A stretch of 56,466 bases of DNA from a virus (IMGVR_UViG_3300027728_000001:1-56466); one strand, 5' to 3'; positions 23,702 through 30,912 are shown, counted from the stretch's first letter. Notes: generated from the letters alone by a model not told the origin. A program made the numbers and translations.

Positions 23702-24116
23702 GCGTCTGGCCACCGACGAACCTGTCAGTGGCAATGGCCTGTGATTCTACGGGGAGATCAGCAATGGCTAGCCGTAGGTGATCCATGTGGTCGTAGTCTG
23801 GCATCAGCTCTTCTGCTTCTGCGAGCGTGATGCGGATGTCCCCTGGCTGGCGGTTGATCTTTTTGATCTGCTTGTACATGGCGTTCAAACAGGCGCGTGC
23901 GAAGTATGCCTTGGGGTAGGGGAGCCGCTTGGGATCGTAGGTCTTGGCCGCTTTCACCAGGGCCAGGAACCCCTCGCCGCGGAGGTCATCGACCAGCACA
24001 CCACGCTGCCAGTGCGGCCGGTTCTGCAGGAAGTACTTGGCAAGCACATCAGCCAGGCTGGCGTACTCAACTACGAGGGCCTGTCGCTTGGCCGAGAGCT
24101 TCAATCTTTTGGTCAT
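23481..24116 (-). CDS. Sigma-70-family RNA polymerase sigma factor
   Basis: A 211-aa protein. Region 2 is VDDLRGEGFLALVKAAKTYD then AYFARACLNAMYKQIKK, binding core polymerase and the -10 element. Region 4 is LPVESQAIATDRFVGGQTLR then SLAQTHQISLRSAGRQ, a helix-turn-helix for the -35. There is no region 1.1 or 3, so it is ECF/SigF-sized. It probably redirects host polymerase to late promoters. It is the last gene of the long minus operon. Region 4 is encoded antisense to the recombinase C-terminus, and the last 40 residues have no sigma-like features. Confidence 0.85.
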   Translation of the reverse strand: MTKRLKLSAKRQALVVEYASLADVLAKYFLQNRPHWQRGVLVDDLRGEGFLALVKAAKTYDPKRLPYPKAYFARACLNAMYKQIKKINRQPGDIRITLAEAEELMPDYDHMDHLRLAIADLPVESQAIATDRFVGGQTLRSLAQTHQISLRSAGRQSSHLSRTLAESLGIRLQPRDTGSGCRSRNSIHGHPSCSSVCEAPCGKGARRLPGK

Positions 24117-24297
24117 GTTGGTTCAGTCGGGACTCATGTTCTTCTATGGTTCGACGCAGCTCATCCAGCATGCGCGGCAGACTCTCAACGCTATGGGCTA
24201 TGACTGCGACCTTGGCATGCAGGGAGAAAGCCCACGGCACAACTGCCGCAGCCACCGATATGACCAGCACCCATAGCTCAGTCTCTGGACTCATCAT
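24067..24297 (-). CDS. One-TM coiled-coil protein (possible lysis accessory, XhlA- or spanin-like)
   Basis: A 76-aa protein with an N-terminal membrane span (LWVLVISVAAAVVPWAFSL) and a coiled coil (ESLPRMLDELRRTIEEHESR). Similar architecture occurs in XhlA-type and spanin-type lysis proteins, but no signature is present. It overlaps sigma by 50 nt and the gene before it by 20 nt. Confidence 0.5.
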   Translation of the reverse strand: MMSPETELWVLVISVAAAVVPWAFSLHAKVAVIAHSVESLPRMLDELRRTIEEHESRLNQHDQKIEALGQATGPRS

Positions 24298-24523
24298 CGC
24301 CTCTCAATAATGACAACAGCAGTAGGCCGGCGTACGGATGGAGCTGCCCATCCTCCACATGCGCTTTGATCCTTTGCTGGACGCGGTAGCTTTCGCCGTC
24401 CGGATAGCGATAGATGTGCGTGTGTACACCACAGGTCAGAGCGATCTCAGTGCGAGTTCGGCCTCCTCCTGTAGTAGATCCATGCTTGCCGGTAGGTCGC
24501 TGAAAATCCATCGGGAAAGCCAT
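24278..24523 (-). CDS. Unknown small protein (81 aa)
   Basis: Basic Gly/Arg-rich start, a His/Tyr-rich middle (CGVHTHIYRYPDGESYRVQQ) and a Leu-rich C-terminus (LHPYAGLLLLSLLRG). The start ATG at 24523 has no good SD and overlaps the gene before it by 88 nt, so the true start may be further in. Not recognised. Confidence 0.5.
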   Translation of the reverse strand: MAFPMDFQRPTGKHGSTTGGGRTRTEIALTCGVHTHIYRYPDGESYRVQQRIKAHVEDGQLHPYAGLLLLSLLRGDDESRD

Positions 24524-24744
24524 GCGGTGATAAGGTTGATGATGATGGGCAGGAGGATCAGCAGCAGCACAGATCCATACTCAGGGTTGCGTTGTCGAAA
24601 GCGTGCGCGGATGTCTCGCTTCCAAAGAGGGCGGTTCGATTGCAGCGTAGCTATTGCGATCAGCGATACCTCTTTGCTGTGCTTCGACAGCCTGGCTGAT
24701 CCACTCTCTTCGGCACATCGGTCGGCTATCGCTTCGGCAAGCAT
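24436..24744 (-). CDS. Small membrane protein, holin-like (102 aa)
   Basis: ATG at 24744 has AAGGAG 9 nt upstream. A positively charged region (RPLWKRDIRARFRQRNPEYG) precedes a long hydrophobic helix (SVLLLILLPIIINLITAWLS) with an aromatic end (RWIF). One membrane span with basic flanks, between two peptidase genes and a coiled-coil membrane protein, fits a holin, but sequence alone cannot show pore formation. Confidence 0.5.
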   Translation of the reverse strand: MLAEAIADRCAEESGSARLSKHSKEVSLIAIATLQSNRPLWKRDIRARFRQRNPEYGSVLLLILLPIIINLITAWLSRWIFSDLPASMDLLQEEAELALRSL

Positions 24745-24998
24745 GTCTTGCAGTCTCCTTTGATCACCACCGGGGGATGCACTAGCGCCGGGCTGCGCTT
24801 GCACACGCAAGTCTTAGGGCAGGGGCATTCAGTCACATGCCCATCACCATGGATCACCTTGCCGTTAGTGCAATTCCCACAGCACTTACCCACTTCGTCC
24901 GGTGCTTTGTAGGTGGTCACCACATACGCTGCCTCCACCGCAATGCGTTCGGCATAGTTCGGTGTACTAAACATCAGTGCGATGATAATGTTAATCAT
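24726..24998 (-). CDS. Secreted Cys-rich small protein (90 aa)
   Basis: The short N-terminal hydrophobic segment (MINIIIALMFSTPNYAE) could be a signal. It is followed by nine Cys in CCGNC, CPCPKTCVC and KGDCKTC. It overlaps the peptidase gene stop. Function unknown. An envelope-targeted disulfide-rich protein or o-spanin-like partner is speculative. Confidence 0.5.
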   Translation of the reverse strand: MINIIIALMFSTPNYAERIAVEAAYVVTTYKAPDEVGKCCGNCTNGKVIHGDGHVTECPCPKTCVCKRSPALVHPPVVIKGDCKTCLPKR

Positions 24999-25941
24999 GC
25001 TGGAGTAGTCCTATGGCACCGTAGTCAGGCAGCTTCTGCGGGGGGAACCCATCGACGGCACCGTATGCGTAACAATCGCCGCCGCGCACGCAGACTTCCC
25101 AGTCTTCGGCTTTTGTAACAATCATCCCCGGCACCCACGGCGGAAGATCTGTCGGCCATTCTTGTGGCGATTGGTTCCATTTTCCCCAAGAATTTTGGAC
25201 GAAGAAAACATCGAATGGCCAGAACTTGCGTGTGCAATCCATCCCGACCGTGGCCATGGCGTGCGACCATCCGCCGGCCGTGCGCGGGTGGATGTGATCT
25301 TTGTTGGGGTGCTGTGACCAAGAGGCAAACTGCCCAGATGCTATTGCGTAGCCGTTAAACAAAGCGTCAACAGCATCGCTCACCTTGGTCAACTGTCGGA
25401 TGATTCCAACCTTTTGGTTTTGGCACAGCTTCCTGACTTCTTCTGGCACGCCGCCGCCACCCCACTTAGAACCAATGCTGCTGTTGTATTTTGTAAGATC
25501 AACAGGGTCGTATTTCTTTCGGAGCAGGTAGCCTGTTGCATTCACAAACCTGGCCGCGAGGGCTGGCGACATGCCGTCTCCCGAATGGCCTCTCGCCCCA
25601 TAGGTAGGCTCAGTGGCGCTTCGGACAACAAAACTTTCCGGCCGGTTTTCCACGCAGATTTGTGTTGCGCGGGTGGTATCAATCGCATTGCGCGCGCAGT
25701 GAGAAGTGCAGTCGCCCGTCGTCTGCACTTCCGTATACGAAAGCGGATCCAGCTTCTGTGCGTAGGCCCACAGCATTGCCCGCTGCCCTTCGCCCGTGTT
25801 CGTTATGTTCTTTTCCCGATACACTGGTTGATTCTGCGACTCTGCAAAAAGAACGCGCTCTCGCGGGCTGTCGATGTAGCCCTGCAGGCCAGCATCGTAC
25901 GCCGCCAATGGCTGGAACATGTTGTCGTTGTTATCAGCCAC
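24991..25941 (-). CDS. Papain-like cysteine peptidase (C1-like)
   Basis: A 316-aa protein from GTG at 25941, preferred over the upstream TTG because AGGAG lies 7 nt before it. Catalytic pattern: Q73-TTGD-C78-TSHC (nucleophile Cys), H227 in GGWSHAMATVG, N250 in FFVQNSWGKWN. This triad and the NSWG block define the papain fold. The N-terminus (1-40) has no signal or long propeptide. Such peptidases cleave protein, not peptidoglycan. It is embedded in a cassette with membrane and secreted small proteins and a subtilase, so envelope or virion action is inferred. Cleavage of a host or phage protein inside the cell is the alternative. Confidence 0.88.
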   Translation of the reverse strand: MADNNDNMFQPLAAYDAGLQGYIDSPRERVLFAESQNQPVYREKNITNTGEGQRAMLWAYAQKLDPLSYTEVQTTGDCTSHCARNAIDTTRATQICVENRPESFVVRSATEPTYGARGHSGDGMSPALAARFVNATGYLLRKKYDPVDLTKYNSSIGSKWGGGGVPEEVRKLCQNQKVGIIRQLTKVSDAVDALFNGYAIASGQFASWSQHPNKDHIHPRTAGGWSHAMATVGMDCTRKFWPFDVFFVQNSWGKWNQSPQEWPTDLPPWVPGMIVTKAEDWEVCVRGGDCYAYGAVDGFPPQKLPDYGAIGLLQHD

Positions 25942-26482
25942 AGAGTGTCTCCTGCCCCGTGGCGTGGCAGTGGTCAATGTTTCGGGCGCGGGCGGTTGGG
26001 AATGACGACCCGCATATGTCGCATACTGGTACGGCGCACCTCTCTCGCACTTCTTCTAGTGTCATCGCATAGATTTGAGCGCGGTTGCGGATGCTTGTGC
26101 AGTCCCTACATTCCTTTCGGACGCCCGCCAATCGTTTAGTTGCCCGGGGGAATTCCGATGCTGGCTTTTCCACGCCGCAGTCTAAACACACTTGCGAACT
26201 AACCGACACTTCGTAATGCACCGCAGCCTTGCGGGCGCTGGTGCAAAGTTTGCACTCGCTTTGCAGTCCGCTACTCTTGTCCTTGGCTCTGTTGAAATCA
26301 CTTGCCGACTTTCGTTGCTCGCATTTACTGCACGTTTTCTCAGTCACGTTAACGTAAATGTTCTTGGCAGCAGACTTGTAATTGCGACATCTTTTGCAAG
26401 ATGGTTGGTAGCCATTGCGGCACGGGCTGTATTCAGTCAGTGGCTTTGTGATGCCGCAGACAGTGCAAGGCTTCTCACTCAC
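25934..26482 (-). CDS. Multi-zinc-ribbon protein with a truncated endonuclease VII-like end
   Basis: A 182-aa protein with three CxxC...CxxC ribbons (KPCTVCGIT/CKRCRN, KTCSKCEQ/CKLCTS, QVCLDCGV/CRDCTS), the repeated N-terminal modules of phage endonuclease VII/HNH proteins. It ends with VCDICG and NIDHCHATG, the start of the endonuclease VII core. The conserved RGLLCxxCNxxxG end is missing: it stops after QETLCG, 8 bp inside the peptidase start. It may therefore lack nuclease activity, acting only in DNA binding, or be a decaying gene. Confidence 0.7.
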   Translation of the reverse strand: MSEKPCTVCGITKPLTEYSPCRNGYQPSCKRCRNYKSAAKNIYVNVTEKTCSKCEQRKSASDFNRAKDKSSGLQSECKLCTSARKAAVHYEVSVSSQVCLDCGVEKPASEFPRATKRLAGVRKECRDCTSIRNRAQIYAMTLEEVRERCAVPVCDICGSSFPTARARNIDHCHATGQETLCG

Positions 26483-26867
26483 TTTGTTCTGCGACCTCTC
26501 TGCATCCGGTCACCACCTTGTCCACCACACCCTTAAGGGCAACGTCATCCAGCGGTACGTGGTCGGCCAAGACCTTCTCCACCGCTGTATCTAATCCGGC
26601 ATAGCGGCCCTTCATCTGCGCCGCTGCCAACTTCAGTGTGTTGCTATGCAGCGTTCGCCACATCGACAGCGTGGTGATGAGCGTGCCGTCGTCCTCTGCC
26701 GTCTTGTCTGCCAGTGCCGTGTAGATGCGGGACAGCGTAGCCTTATCGCTTCGGCTTGCGTTTGCCATTGCGGCGGCGACCGGGCCTCCCTGGCGTGGGG
26801 CTGATGCCGGGAGGAATGAGAATACTGCCAACGCCAAGGCCAGTATCACCGGGATGTGCTTCGTCAT
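26475..26867 (-). CDS. Exported protein of unknown function (130 aa)
   Basis: A good signal peptide (MTKHIPVILALALAVFSFLPASA) is followed by an alpha-helical Ala-rich domain (SRIYTALADKTAEDDGTLIT, HSNTLKLAAAQMKGRYAGLD). Overlaps both neighbours by a few bases. In the peptidase cassette. Export to the envelope during infection fits a lysis or host-envelope role. Confidence 0.6.
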   Translation of the reverse strand: MTKHIPVILALALAVFSFLPASAPRQGGPVAAAMANASRSDKATLSRIYTALADKTAEDDGTLITTLSMWRTLHSNTLKLAAAQMKGRYAGLDTAVEKVLADHVPLDDVALKGVVDKVVTGCREVAEQSE

Positions 26868-27091
26868 TTACTCACCTGTAACATTGCCTGGAGCAGGGCA
26901 TTGCATGCACTGACAATCACCTTGTCCGTGTGGGCCTCGCGGACAGCGACGATGCTTTCGATCTGCCGCATCACACTTGGCGTTGCTTCGGGCTTCGGAG
27001 TGCTAGGCAGGCGGATAGCATGGAGTGGGACATATGTCAGCAGCACAGCCACCACCACAGCCACCAACGCTAGAATTTGAACGTAGCTCAC
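26864..27091 (-). CDS. Small membrane protein (75 aa)
   Basis: GTG at 27091 overlaps the subtilase stop. An N-terminal span (VQILALVAVVVAVLLTYVPL) is followed by a short exposed helical region (SVMRQIESIVAVREAHTDKV). Could be an anchor for cassette partners or a holin-type peptide. Unassigned. Confidence 0.55.
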   Translation of the reverse strand: MSYVQILALVAVVVAVLLTYVPLHAIRLPSTPKPEATPSVMRQIESIVAVREAHTDKVIVSACNALLQAMLQVSK

Positions 27092-28026
27092 AGTACTTTT
27101 GCTCCCGGGATAAAGATCGTTACGCCACCAATGTTTGCTTGGAGCGTGTAGTTCATCAGCTTCTGCGGATCGACCAGGCCCCAGCCGTACACATGGTCAT
27201 GCCCTTGCTCGCCAACGTCCTTGCAGGTCTGGGCCAGGGCTCGCATCACATCGGCGTGCGTCACCTTGCGATCCAGCTTGTGTTCCGCCGAGACATACAG
27301 AGCCAGCACACCTGCGACAAAGGGTGCAGCCATGCTCGTCCCGCTCACAGTGGCGTAGCCATTGGCCAGCCAGCAACTGGTGATGTCCTGCCCTGGTGCT
27401 GCGACAGCGACCTGTGCGCCACGGGAACTGAACTCACAGGCCAGCCCCTTGTTGTCCACTGCACCCACAGCGATTGTCTCTGGGAACGCAGCCGGATAGT
27501 TCACGGCCTCGCCGTCATTGCCGGCGGCGCAGACCACAATCACCCCGGCGGCAGCGGCTGCACGGATCGCCATGTGGACAGCTTCGTTCGCACGGGACGA
27601 ACCCAAGGACATGCAGATGATCTGCACCTTGGCTTCCGTGGCGTAGCGGATTGCCTGCTCCACCCACTCGTTGCTTCCCATTCCGCTGTGGCCCAGCACT
27701 TTGAGGGAAAGGATTCTGGTGCCGGGGGCAATGCCTTTAGCCAAGCCACTGCGGGCGGCGATGATGCCGCTTACATGGGTGCCATGGCCGAGCGTGTCAT
27801 GGGCATCGGAGTCGGATGTGAAGTTGCGGTAGTCCACCACCGCGGCGTCCAGTGCCTTGTGCTGGGCAACGCCACTGTCGATCACCGCCACTGTGACTCC
27901 ATCCCCCTGCGACCGCTGCCACAGGGCCGGGATCCCGTAACTGCACACGCCCCAGTCAACGCCATTCTGGAGGGCGCGGGGCGCGTCTAGGTTTACCCGG
28001 TAGGGCGGGAGGTGGACGAGGTTCAC
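27088..28026 (-). CDS. Subtilisin-like serine protease (S8 family)
   Basis: A 312-aa protein with the complete catalytic machinery: D50 in VAVIDSGVA, H81 in GHGTHVSG, oxyanion N170 in CAAGNDGE and S231 in GTSMAAPFVAGV. It has no signal peptide and no long propeptide, unlike secreted subtilases, so it may be made active in the cell, be packaged or exit by a holin. GTG at 28026 overlaps the preceding stop as GTGTGA. A subtilase is unusual in phages. Prohead maturation, host takeover and envelope digestion are competing roles. Confidence 0.93.
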   Translation of the reverse strand: MNLVHLPPYRVNLDAPRALQNGVDWGVCSYGIPALWQRSQGDGVTVAVIDSGVAQHKALDAAVVDYRNFTSDSDAHDTLGHGTHVSGIIAARSGLAKGIAPGTRILSLKVLGHSGMGSNEWVEQAIRYATEAKVQIICMSLGSSRANEAVHMAIRAAAAAGVIVVCAAGNDGEAVNYPAAFPETIAVGAVDNKGLACEFSSRGAQVAVAAPGQDITSCWLANGYATVSGTSMAAPFVAGVLALYVSAEHKLDRKVTHADVMRALAQTCKDVGEQGHDHVYGWGLVDPQKLMNYTLQANIGGVTIFIPGAKVL

Positions 28027-28370
28027 ACGGCCTTTCCGGCAGCGAGCGCCTTAAGAATCGCAATCACAAGGGGGAGGATCACCGTGGTCAGCAGCTCCCA
28101 GTCAACGCCGAGAATCCCAAACTCAGCACCCGCCTGGAACAGCAGGGCTTCGTAGTCTTCTTGGTCTTCCAGATCACCAAACCCGCCAGACAATGCCTGC
28201 ACCGACACGGCCTGGGATTCCAGCACCGGGATCAGCAGACGAGCAATCGAATCCACCAGCAGCCACTGCTCAATGAACGGCAGGTCTTTCCGCCAGCCCT
28301 TGCCGATCTCAATGATCTTCAGCAGGACGGTCTGGTTGGCGAGCAGGAACTTAATGACGCGGAGGTTCAT
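28023..28370 (-). CDS. Unknown protein with C-terminal membrane span (115 aa)
   Basis: N-terminal helices (RVIKFLLANQTVLLKIIEIG, FIEQWLLVDSIARLLIPVLE), an acidic middle (GGFGDLEDQEDYEALLF) and a C-terminal hydrophobic tail (LLTTVILPLVIAILKALAAG). ATGA overlap with the upstream gene and GTGA overlap with the subtilase. Possible membrane anchor or holin/antiholin-type protein. No family recognised. Confidence 0.5.
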   Translation of the reverse strand: MNLRVIKFLLANQTVLLKIIEIGKGWRKDLPFIEQWLLVDSIARLLIPVLESQAVSVQALSGGFGDLEDQEDYEALLFQAGAEFGILGVDWELLTTVILPLVIAILKALAAGKAV

Positions 28371-28726
28371 AGATCGTCGTCCTCAAAATCCAAGATGGCC
28401 ATGGCCACAACGGCGTGGCCTGCGATGTCGGCAAGCGTCTCTCTGATAGCTATTGTCCGCTCTGGGCCGATCATCCCCCGGAGCCGCCGGCACTTCTCCC
28501 CAATGCGGGCCAACTGGTAGACCCACGGCTCAATACCCTCCTCCGATACGCCTAGCGCGTTCTCCAGGGGGCTCTCTGTGCAGCCGTAGTATCCCCGCTT
28601 CCGGTTCAGCAGCCGCCACAGCTCATCACAGATGGCCCTGTAGGGGTCTTCACCAGGGTCGCCCTCGGCATGCCTTAACGATCCGTCCAAACTCTGCCCA
28701 AAAACTGGGGTGGTGCCATGTATCAT
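28367..28726 (-). CDS. MazG-like phage protein
   Basis: A 119-aa all-helical protein. The segment DELWRLLNRKRGYYGCTESP followed by ALGVSEEGIEPWVYQLARIG and IRETLADIAGHAVVAMAI has the RKxxDYG...E...A.R..DK..R..........D...DiagYavia layout of small phage MazG-like (nucleotide pyrophosphatase-related) proteins. It might hydrolyse nucleotides or affect alarmone signalling. ATG at 28726 is chosen for GGAGG upstream. It overlaps the 28650 gene end. Confidence 0.6.
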   Translation of the reverse strand: MIHGTTPVFGQSLDGSLRHAEGDPGEDPYRAICDELWRLLNRKRGYYGCTESPLENALGVSEEGIEPWVYQLARIGEKCRRLRGMIGPERTIAIRETLADIAGHAVVAMAILDFEDDDL

Positions 28727-29000
28727 CGTCGGTGTCCTCCTCATCACACAGGAAAGCGGTTCGGGCATGTGCCCACTCCTCCGCAAAAGTCTCAATCATT
28801 GCGTCTCGGCCTAGGCTGTCTCGCAGGATGATCACCCCGCGGTCAGCGTCGTCATTGAGGGTGAAGCACCCCAGCATTTCTGGCATTGTCTTGGCTGGGC
28901 GCACTGCTACCCGCACTGGGAAGGTCAGAGGGAACCTGCGTTCCGCCCAGTACTTCAGCTTGCGGGCCAGCTTGCGCCTCCAGCAGGAATTTAGGGGCAT
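28650..29000 (-). CDS. Degenerate metallopeptidase-like phage protein
   Basis: A 116-aa protein. Residues about 70-105 read METFAEEWAHAR-like then HHPSFWAEFGRIVKAC, matching a small phage family with the HEWAHA zinc site and a downstream H..FW..YG.L. Here the first zinc His is Glu (EEWAH), so hydrolytic activity is doubtful. GGAG is 7 nt before ATG at 29000. Overlaps the previous gene by 149 nt in another frame. Confidence 0.55.
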   Translation of the reverse strand: MPLNSCWRRKLARKLKYWAERRFPLTFPVRVAVRPAKTMPEMLGCFTLNDDADRGVIILRDSLGRDAMIETFAEEWAHARTAFLCDEEDTDDDTWHHPSFWAEFGRIVKACRGRPW

Positions 29001-29283
29001 CAGTCAGCTCCAGAATCAACAGCCAGGGCCGGTCGTTACGCCGGTGTAGCACCACCGGGACTTTCCCCTGACAATCCCGGCGGGCCTGAGCCAGCCAGTC
29101 GTAGGGGTTCCCGCGTTCGGTACGCTTCACCTCCAAGTGAATGCCCGTGTAGGAGCTGATGACATCCGGACTGTCGTTTCCCCCGGCAAACTGCTGCCCT
29201 CTTCTGGCTGTGCCGCCCATTACAAACGCCCATACCTTGGACGCTTCCAGTTCCCCACGGCAACCCTTGGCTCTGGAATTCAC
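28852..29283 (-). CDS. Hjc-like PD-(D/E)XK nuclease (Holliday-junction resolvase type)
   Basis: A 143-aa protein with the nuclease core E11 (RGELEASKVWAF), D40 (DSPDVIS) and E51-V-K53 (IHLEVKR), the arrangement of small archaeal-type junction resolvases and RecB-like nucleases. Downstream LAQARRDCQGKVPVVLHRRN fits the core's final strands. The last 45 residues (Gly/Ser/Gln-rich) overlap the next gene and look unstructured. Probably resolves recombination intermediates from the RecE/Erf system before packaging. Confidence 0.75.
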   Translation of the reverse strand: MNSRAKGCRGELEASKVWAFVMGGTARRGQQFAGGNDSPDVISSYTGIHLEVKRTERGNPYDWLAQARRDCQGKVPVVLHRRNDRPWLLILELTDAPKFLLEAQAGPQAEVLGGTQVPSDLPSAGSSAPSQDNARNAGVLHPQ

Positions 29284-29522
29284 TTTGTATATCTCCCCAG
29301 CAGTCCGTTGCTGTGCCGTGCTTCGACCAATGAGAGGCTAGGGAACTGTTCGGTCAGTTGCTTTATCGCTGCCGCAGGGGTCAGCTTATCCACGGCACGC
29401 TCGTTCGCACGGAGCCATTTCCCCAGGCGACCACCAAGGTTCAGGTCGGCGTTCGGGCCAAGCGGTTCCCAGTACAGCAGGAACTTGTAGGTGTCTGTCC
29501 GGACTTCTGTTCCTAGCAGCAT
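29280..29522 (-). CDS. Unknown small protein (80 aa)
   Basis: ATG at 29522 overlaps the preceding stop as TGATG. Mixed alpha/beta (LLGTEVRTDTYKFLLYWEPL, KLTPAAAIKQLTEQFPSLSL). Not recognised. In the nuclease operon. Confidence 0.5.
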   Translation of the reverse strand: MLLGTEVRTDTYKFLLYWEPLGPNADLNLGGRLGKWLRANERAVDKLTPAAAIKQLTEQFPSLSLVEARHSNGLLGRYTK

Positions 29523-29893
29523 CACTCTGGCTCCTCGGCGCGGATCATCGCCTCAATCACATCCGCGTAGTGGTGGGGGTATTCTTCTGCCACGCCGCGT
29601 TCGATCAGATAGTCAGTCAGTCTCTCGCCGGTAGTGATGTCGGCAAGGTCAGCGAGCAGCCGGCCATACTGATCTCTGACCCAGTCGTAGGACACAAGGT
29701 GCAGCCGGTCGGCATCCGCGTGGATCTCCACCCAGTCCACAATCGCAGACTTGGCACTCTTCTTACATCGCACGCCGCACAGCACAACGTAGACAGCCAC
29801 CATGCTGGCAAGCTGGGGAGCTGTGCATCTCACCAGTACAGTGTCACCACGTGTAACGCGGATGACTTGTGCTACGGTTTCCTGGCCGTCCAT
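29522..29893 (-). CDS. SNase-like fold protein, probably inactive (123 aa)
   Basis: The opening VIRVTRGDTVLVRC, the middle strand VYVVLCGVRCKKSAKS and the closing VRDQYGRLLADLADITTGER followed by LTDYLIERGVAEEY follow staphylococcal nuclease (Ca-binding Asp loop, OB strands, DxYGR). The catalytic Arg expected in the RLxGIDxPE segment is absent (VVLCGVRC). A binding protein or altered nuclease is likely. Located with other DNA enzymes. Confidence 0.55.
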   Translation of the reverse strand: MDGQETVAQVIRVTRGDTVLVRCTAPQLASMVAVYVVLCGVRCKKSAKSAIVDWVEIHADADRLHLVSYDWVRDQYGRLLADLADITTGERLTDYLIERGVAEEYPHHYADVIEAMIRAEEPE

Positions 29894-30270
29894 GTGCCTA
29901 CGTTCCGCTCTCGCTCTGTCAGGTAGTACTGAGGCACAGGTTCTGGGTCATAACCTAAGTGCTTCTTATGCTTTAGCGATGCAAGGAAAGCTGGATCGTA
30001 GTTCTCAGGATCACAGTCTTCCTTAACGCCAAGCAGTATACGCCTGTCTAGGTCGGGTTGTCCACTGAAAATCTGGCCGCTATGCAACACGCCATGGCAC
30101 CTCTCGCACAGCCGTAAGCAATTACGGATGTCATGCTTACGGCCAGCACCACCAATCAGATGGTGAACCTCCAGGCTGCGGCGACCATCGGACTCTGGCC
30201 ACCAGCACACAGCACAACATCGGTGAAGGGCAACCCAGTCTAGTAGCGCCGCTCGCTCAGCCTTGTTCAT
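29872..30270 (-). CDS. HNH endonuclease
   Basis: A 132-aa protein with the HNH core: CAVCWW (Cys pair), SLEVHHLIGGAG (His-His), DIRNCLRLCERCHGVLHSG (Asn, second Cys pair, terminal His). Zinc-stabilised beta-beta-alpha metal nuclease. Could cut host DNA or cooperate with packaging, since phage HNH proteins often act with the terminase. Its place in the recombination block also allows a homing-like origin. Confidence 0.88.
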   Translation of the reverse strand: MNKAERAALLDWVALHRCCAVCWWPESDGRRSLEVHHLIGGAGRKHDIRNCLRLCERCHGVLHSGQIFSGQPDLDRRILLGVKEDCDPENYDPAFLASLKHKKHLGYDPEPVPQYYLTERERNVGTWTARKP

Positions 30271-30541
30271 CCAAGACAGTATACAGTTGAACAGGTTCTA
30301 TCGCAACTGCGTGCCGTAGCCACATGTCAATGTCATATCGCTCGGGATGACAGAGAGAACATAGCTGGGCCATCGGCTGATACATAACCCGGTAGTTCTT
30401 CTTGCTAGTAGACAAACCCGTCGACCACATGCGGCACACGGTATCCTCACCAGTCCACAGATGGGACTTTCCGGTTAGATCACCAAGCCTGTTACACCTC
30501 ACTAAGAAACCCCTTACTTTCGGCAGACTACGCATATCCAT
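30257..30541 (-). CDS. Unknown zinc-finger-like small protein (94 aa)
   Basis: Contains paired Cys/His (VRCNRLG, CRMW, LCSLCHPERYD) that may bind zinc, plus an acidic C-terminus. It starts at ATG 30541 and overlaps the HNH gene by 14 nt. Not recognised. Could be a DNA- or HNH-associated protein. Confidence 0.5.
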   Translation of the reverse strand: MDMRSLPKVRGFLVRCNRLGDLTGKSHLWTGEDTVCRMWSTGLSTSKKNYRVMYQPMAQLCSLCHPERYDIDMWLRHAVAIEPVQLYTVLDEQG

Positions 30542-30912
30542 TAAGCCCCCAAATCTGTTTCGGTACGGAAGACCAGACCGACTCCCTGGAAGAAATCCAA
30601 GAAGTCAGCGGAACCTGTTTCGGTTGGAGCCGACCGGCCCGCCCATCGGGATGGTTTTGATGTCGCAGTTACCCTCAATTAACCCTGTCACTGCGCTGCG
30701 ATTGGCATATGCCTCGGTGAATTCGGAGTCGTCAGAAAAACACCTTTACCGCAGAGAAACCTAGTCAACCGCGGGATTGCCTCTCGGCGCGTCTCCGCGG
30801 GGTTGCCCCCTCTTCGCCATTCCATGGCAGCGGCAAGCCTTGCACAGCTTGCCTTCGGCGGGGGGCCGATCTTCATACCGTGTGCCCATCCTGGGGCTAT
30901 GTGTGTGCAGAG
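30542..30912. other. 371-bp region with no confident gene and two 13-bp direct repeats
   Basis: AA(T/C)CTGTTTCGGT recurs at about 30545 and 30612, upstream of the 30541 gene. A palindrome GGCATATGCC lies near 30705. One weak short gene (30761-30889) is proposed separately. No clear promoter or terminator was seen. The repeats may be operator sites. Confidence 0.4.
30761..30889 (-). CDS. Possible 42-aa Cys/Arg-rich protein
   Basis: The frame starts at ATG 30889 and includes EGKLCKACRCHGMAKRGQ, which looks like a zinc-binding knuckle rather than noise, but it has only a poor SD (AGG next to the start). It could equally be a remnant of a larger ribbon protein. Confidence 0.3.
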   Translation of the reverse strand: MGTRYEDRPPAEGKLCKACRCHGMAKRGQPRGDAPRGNPAVD

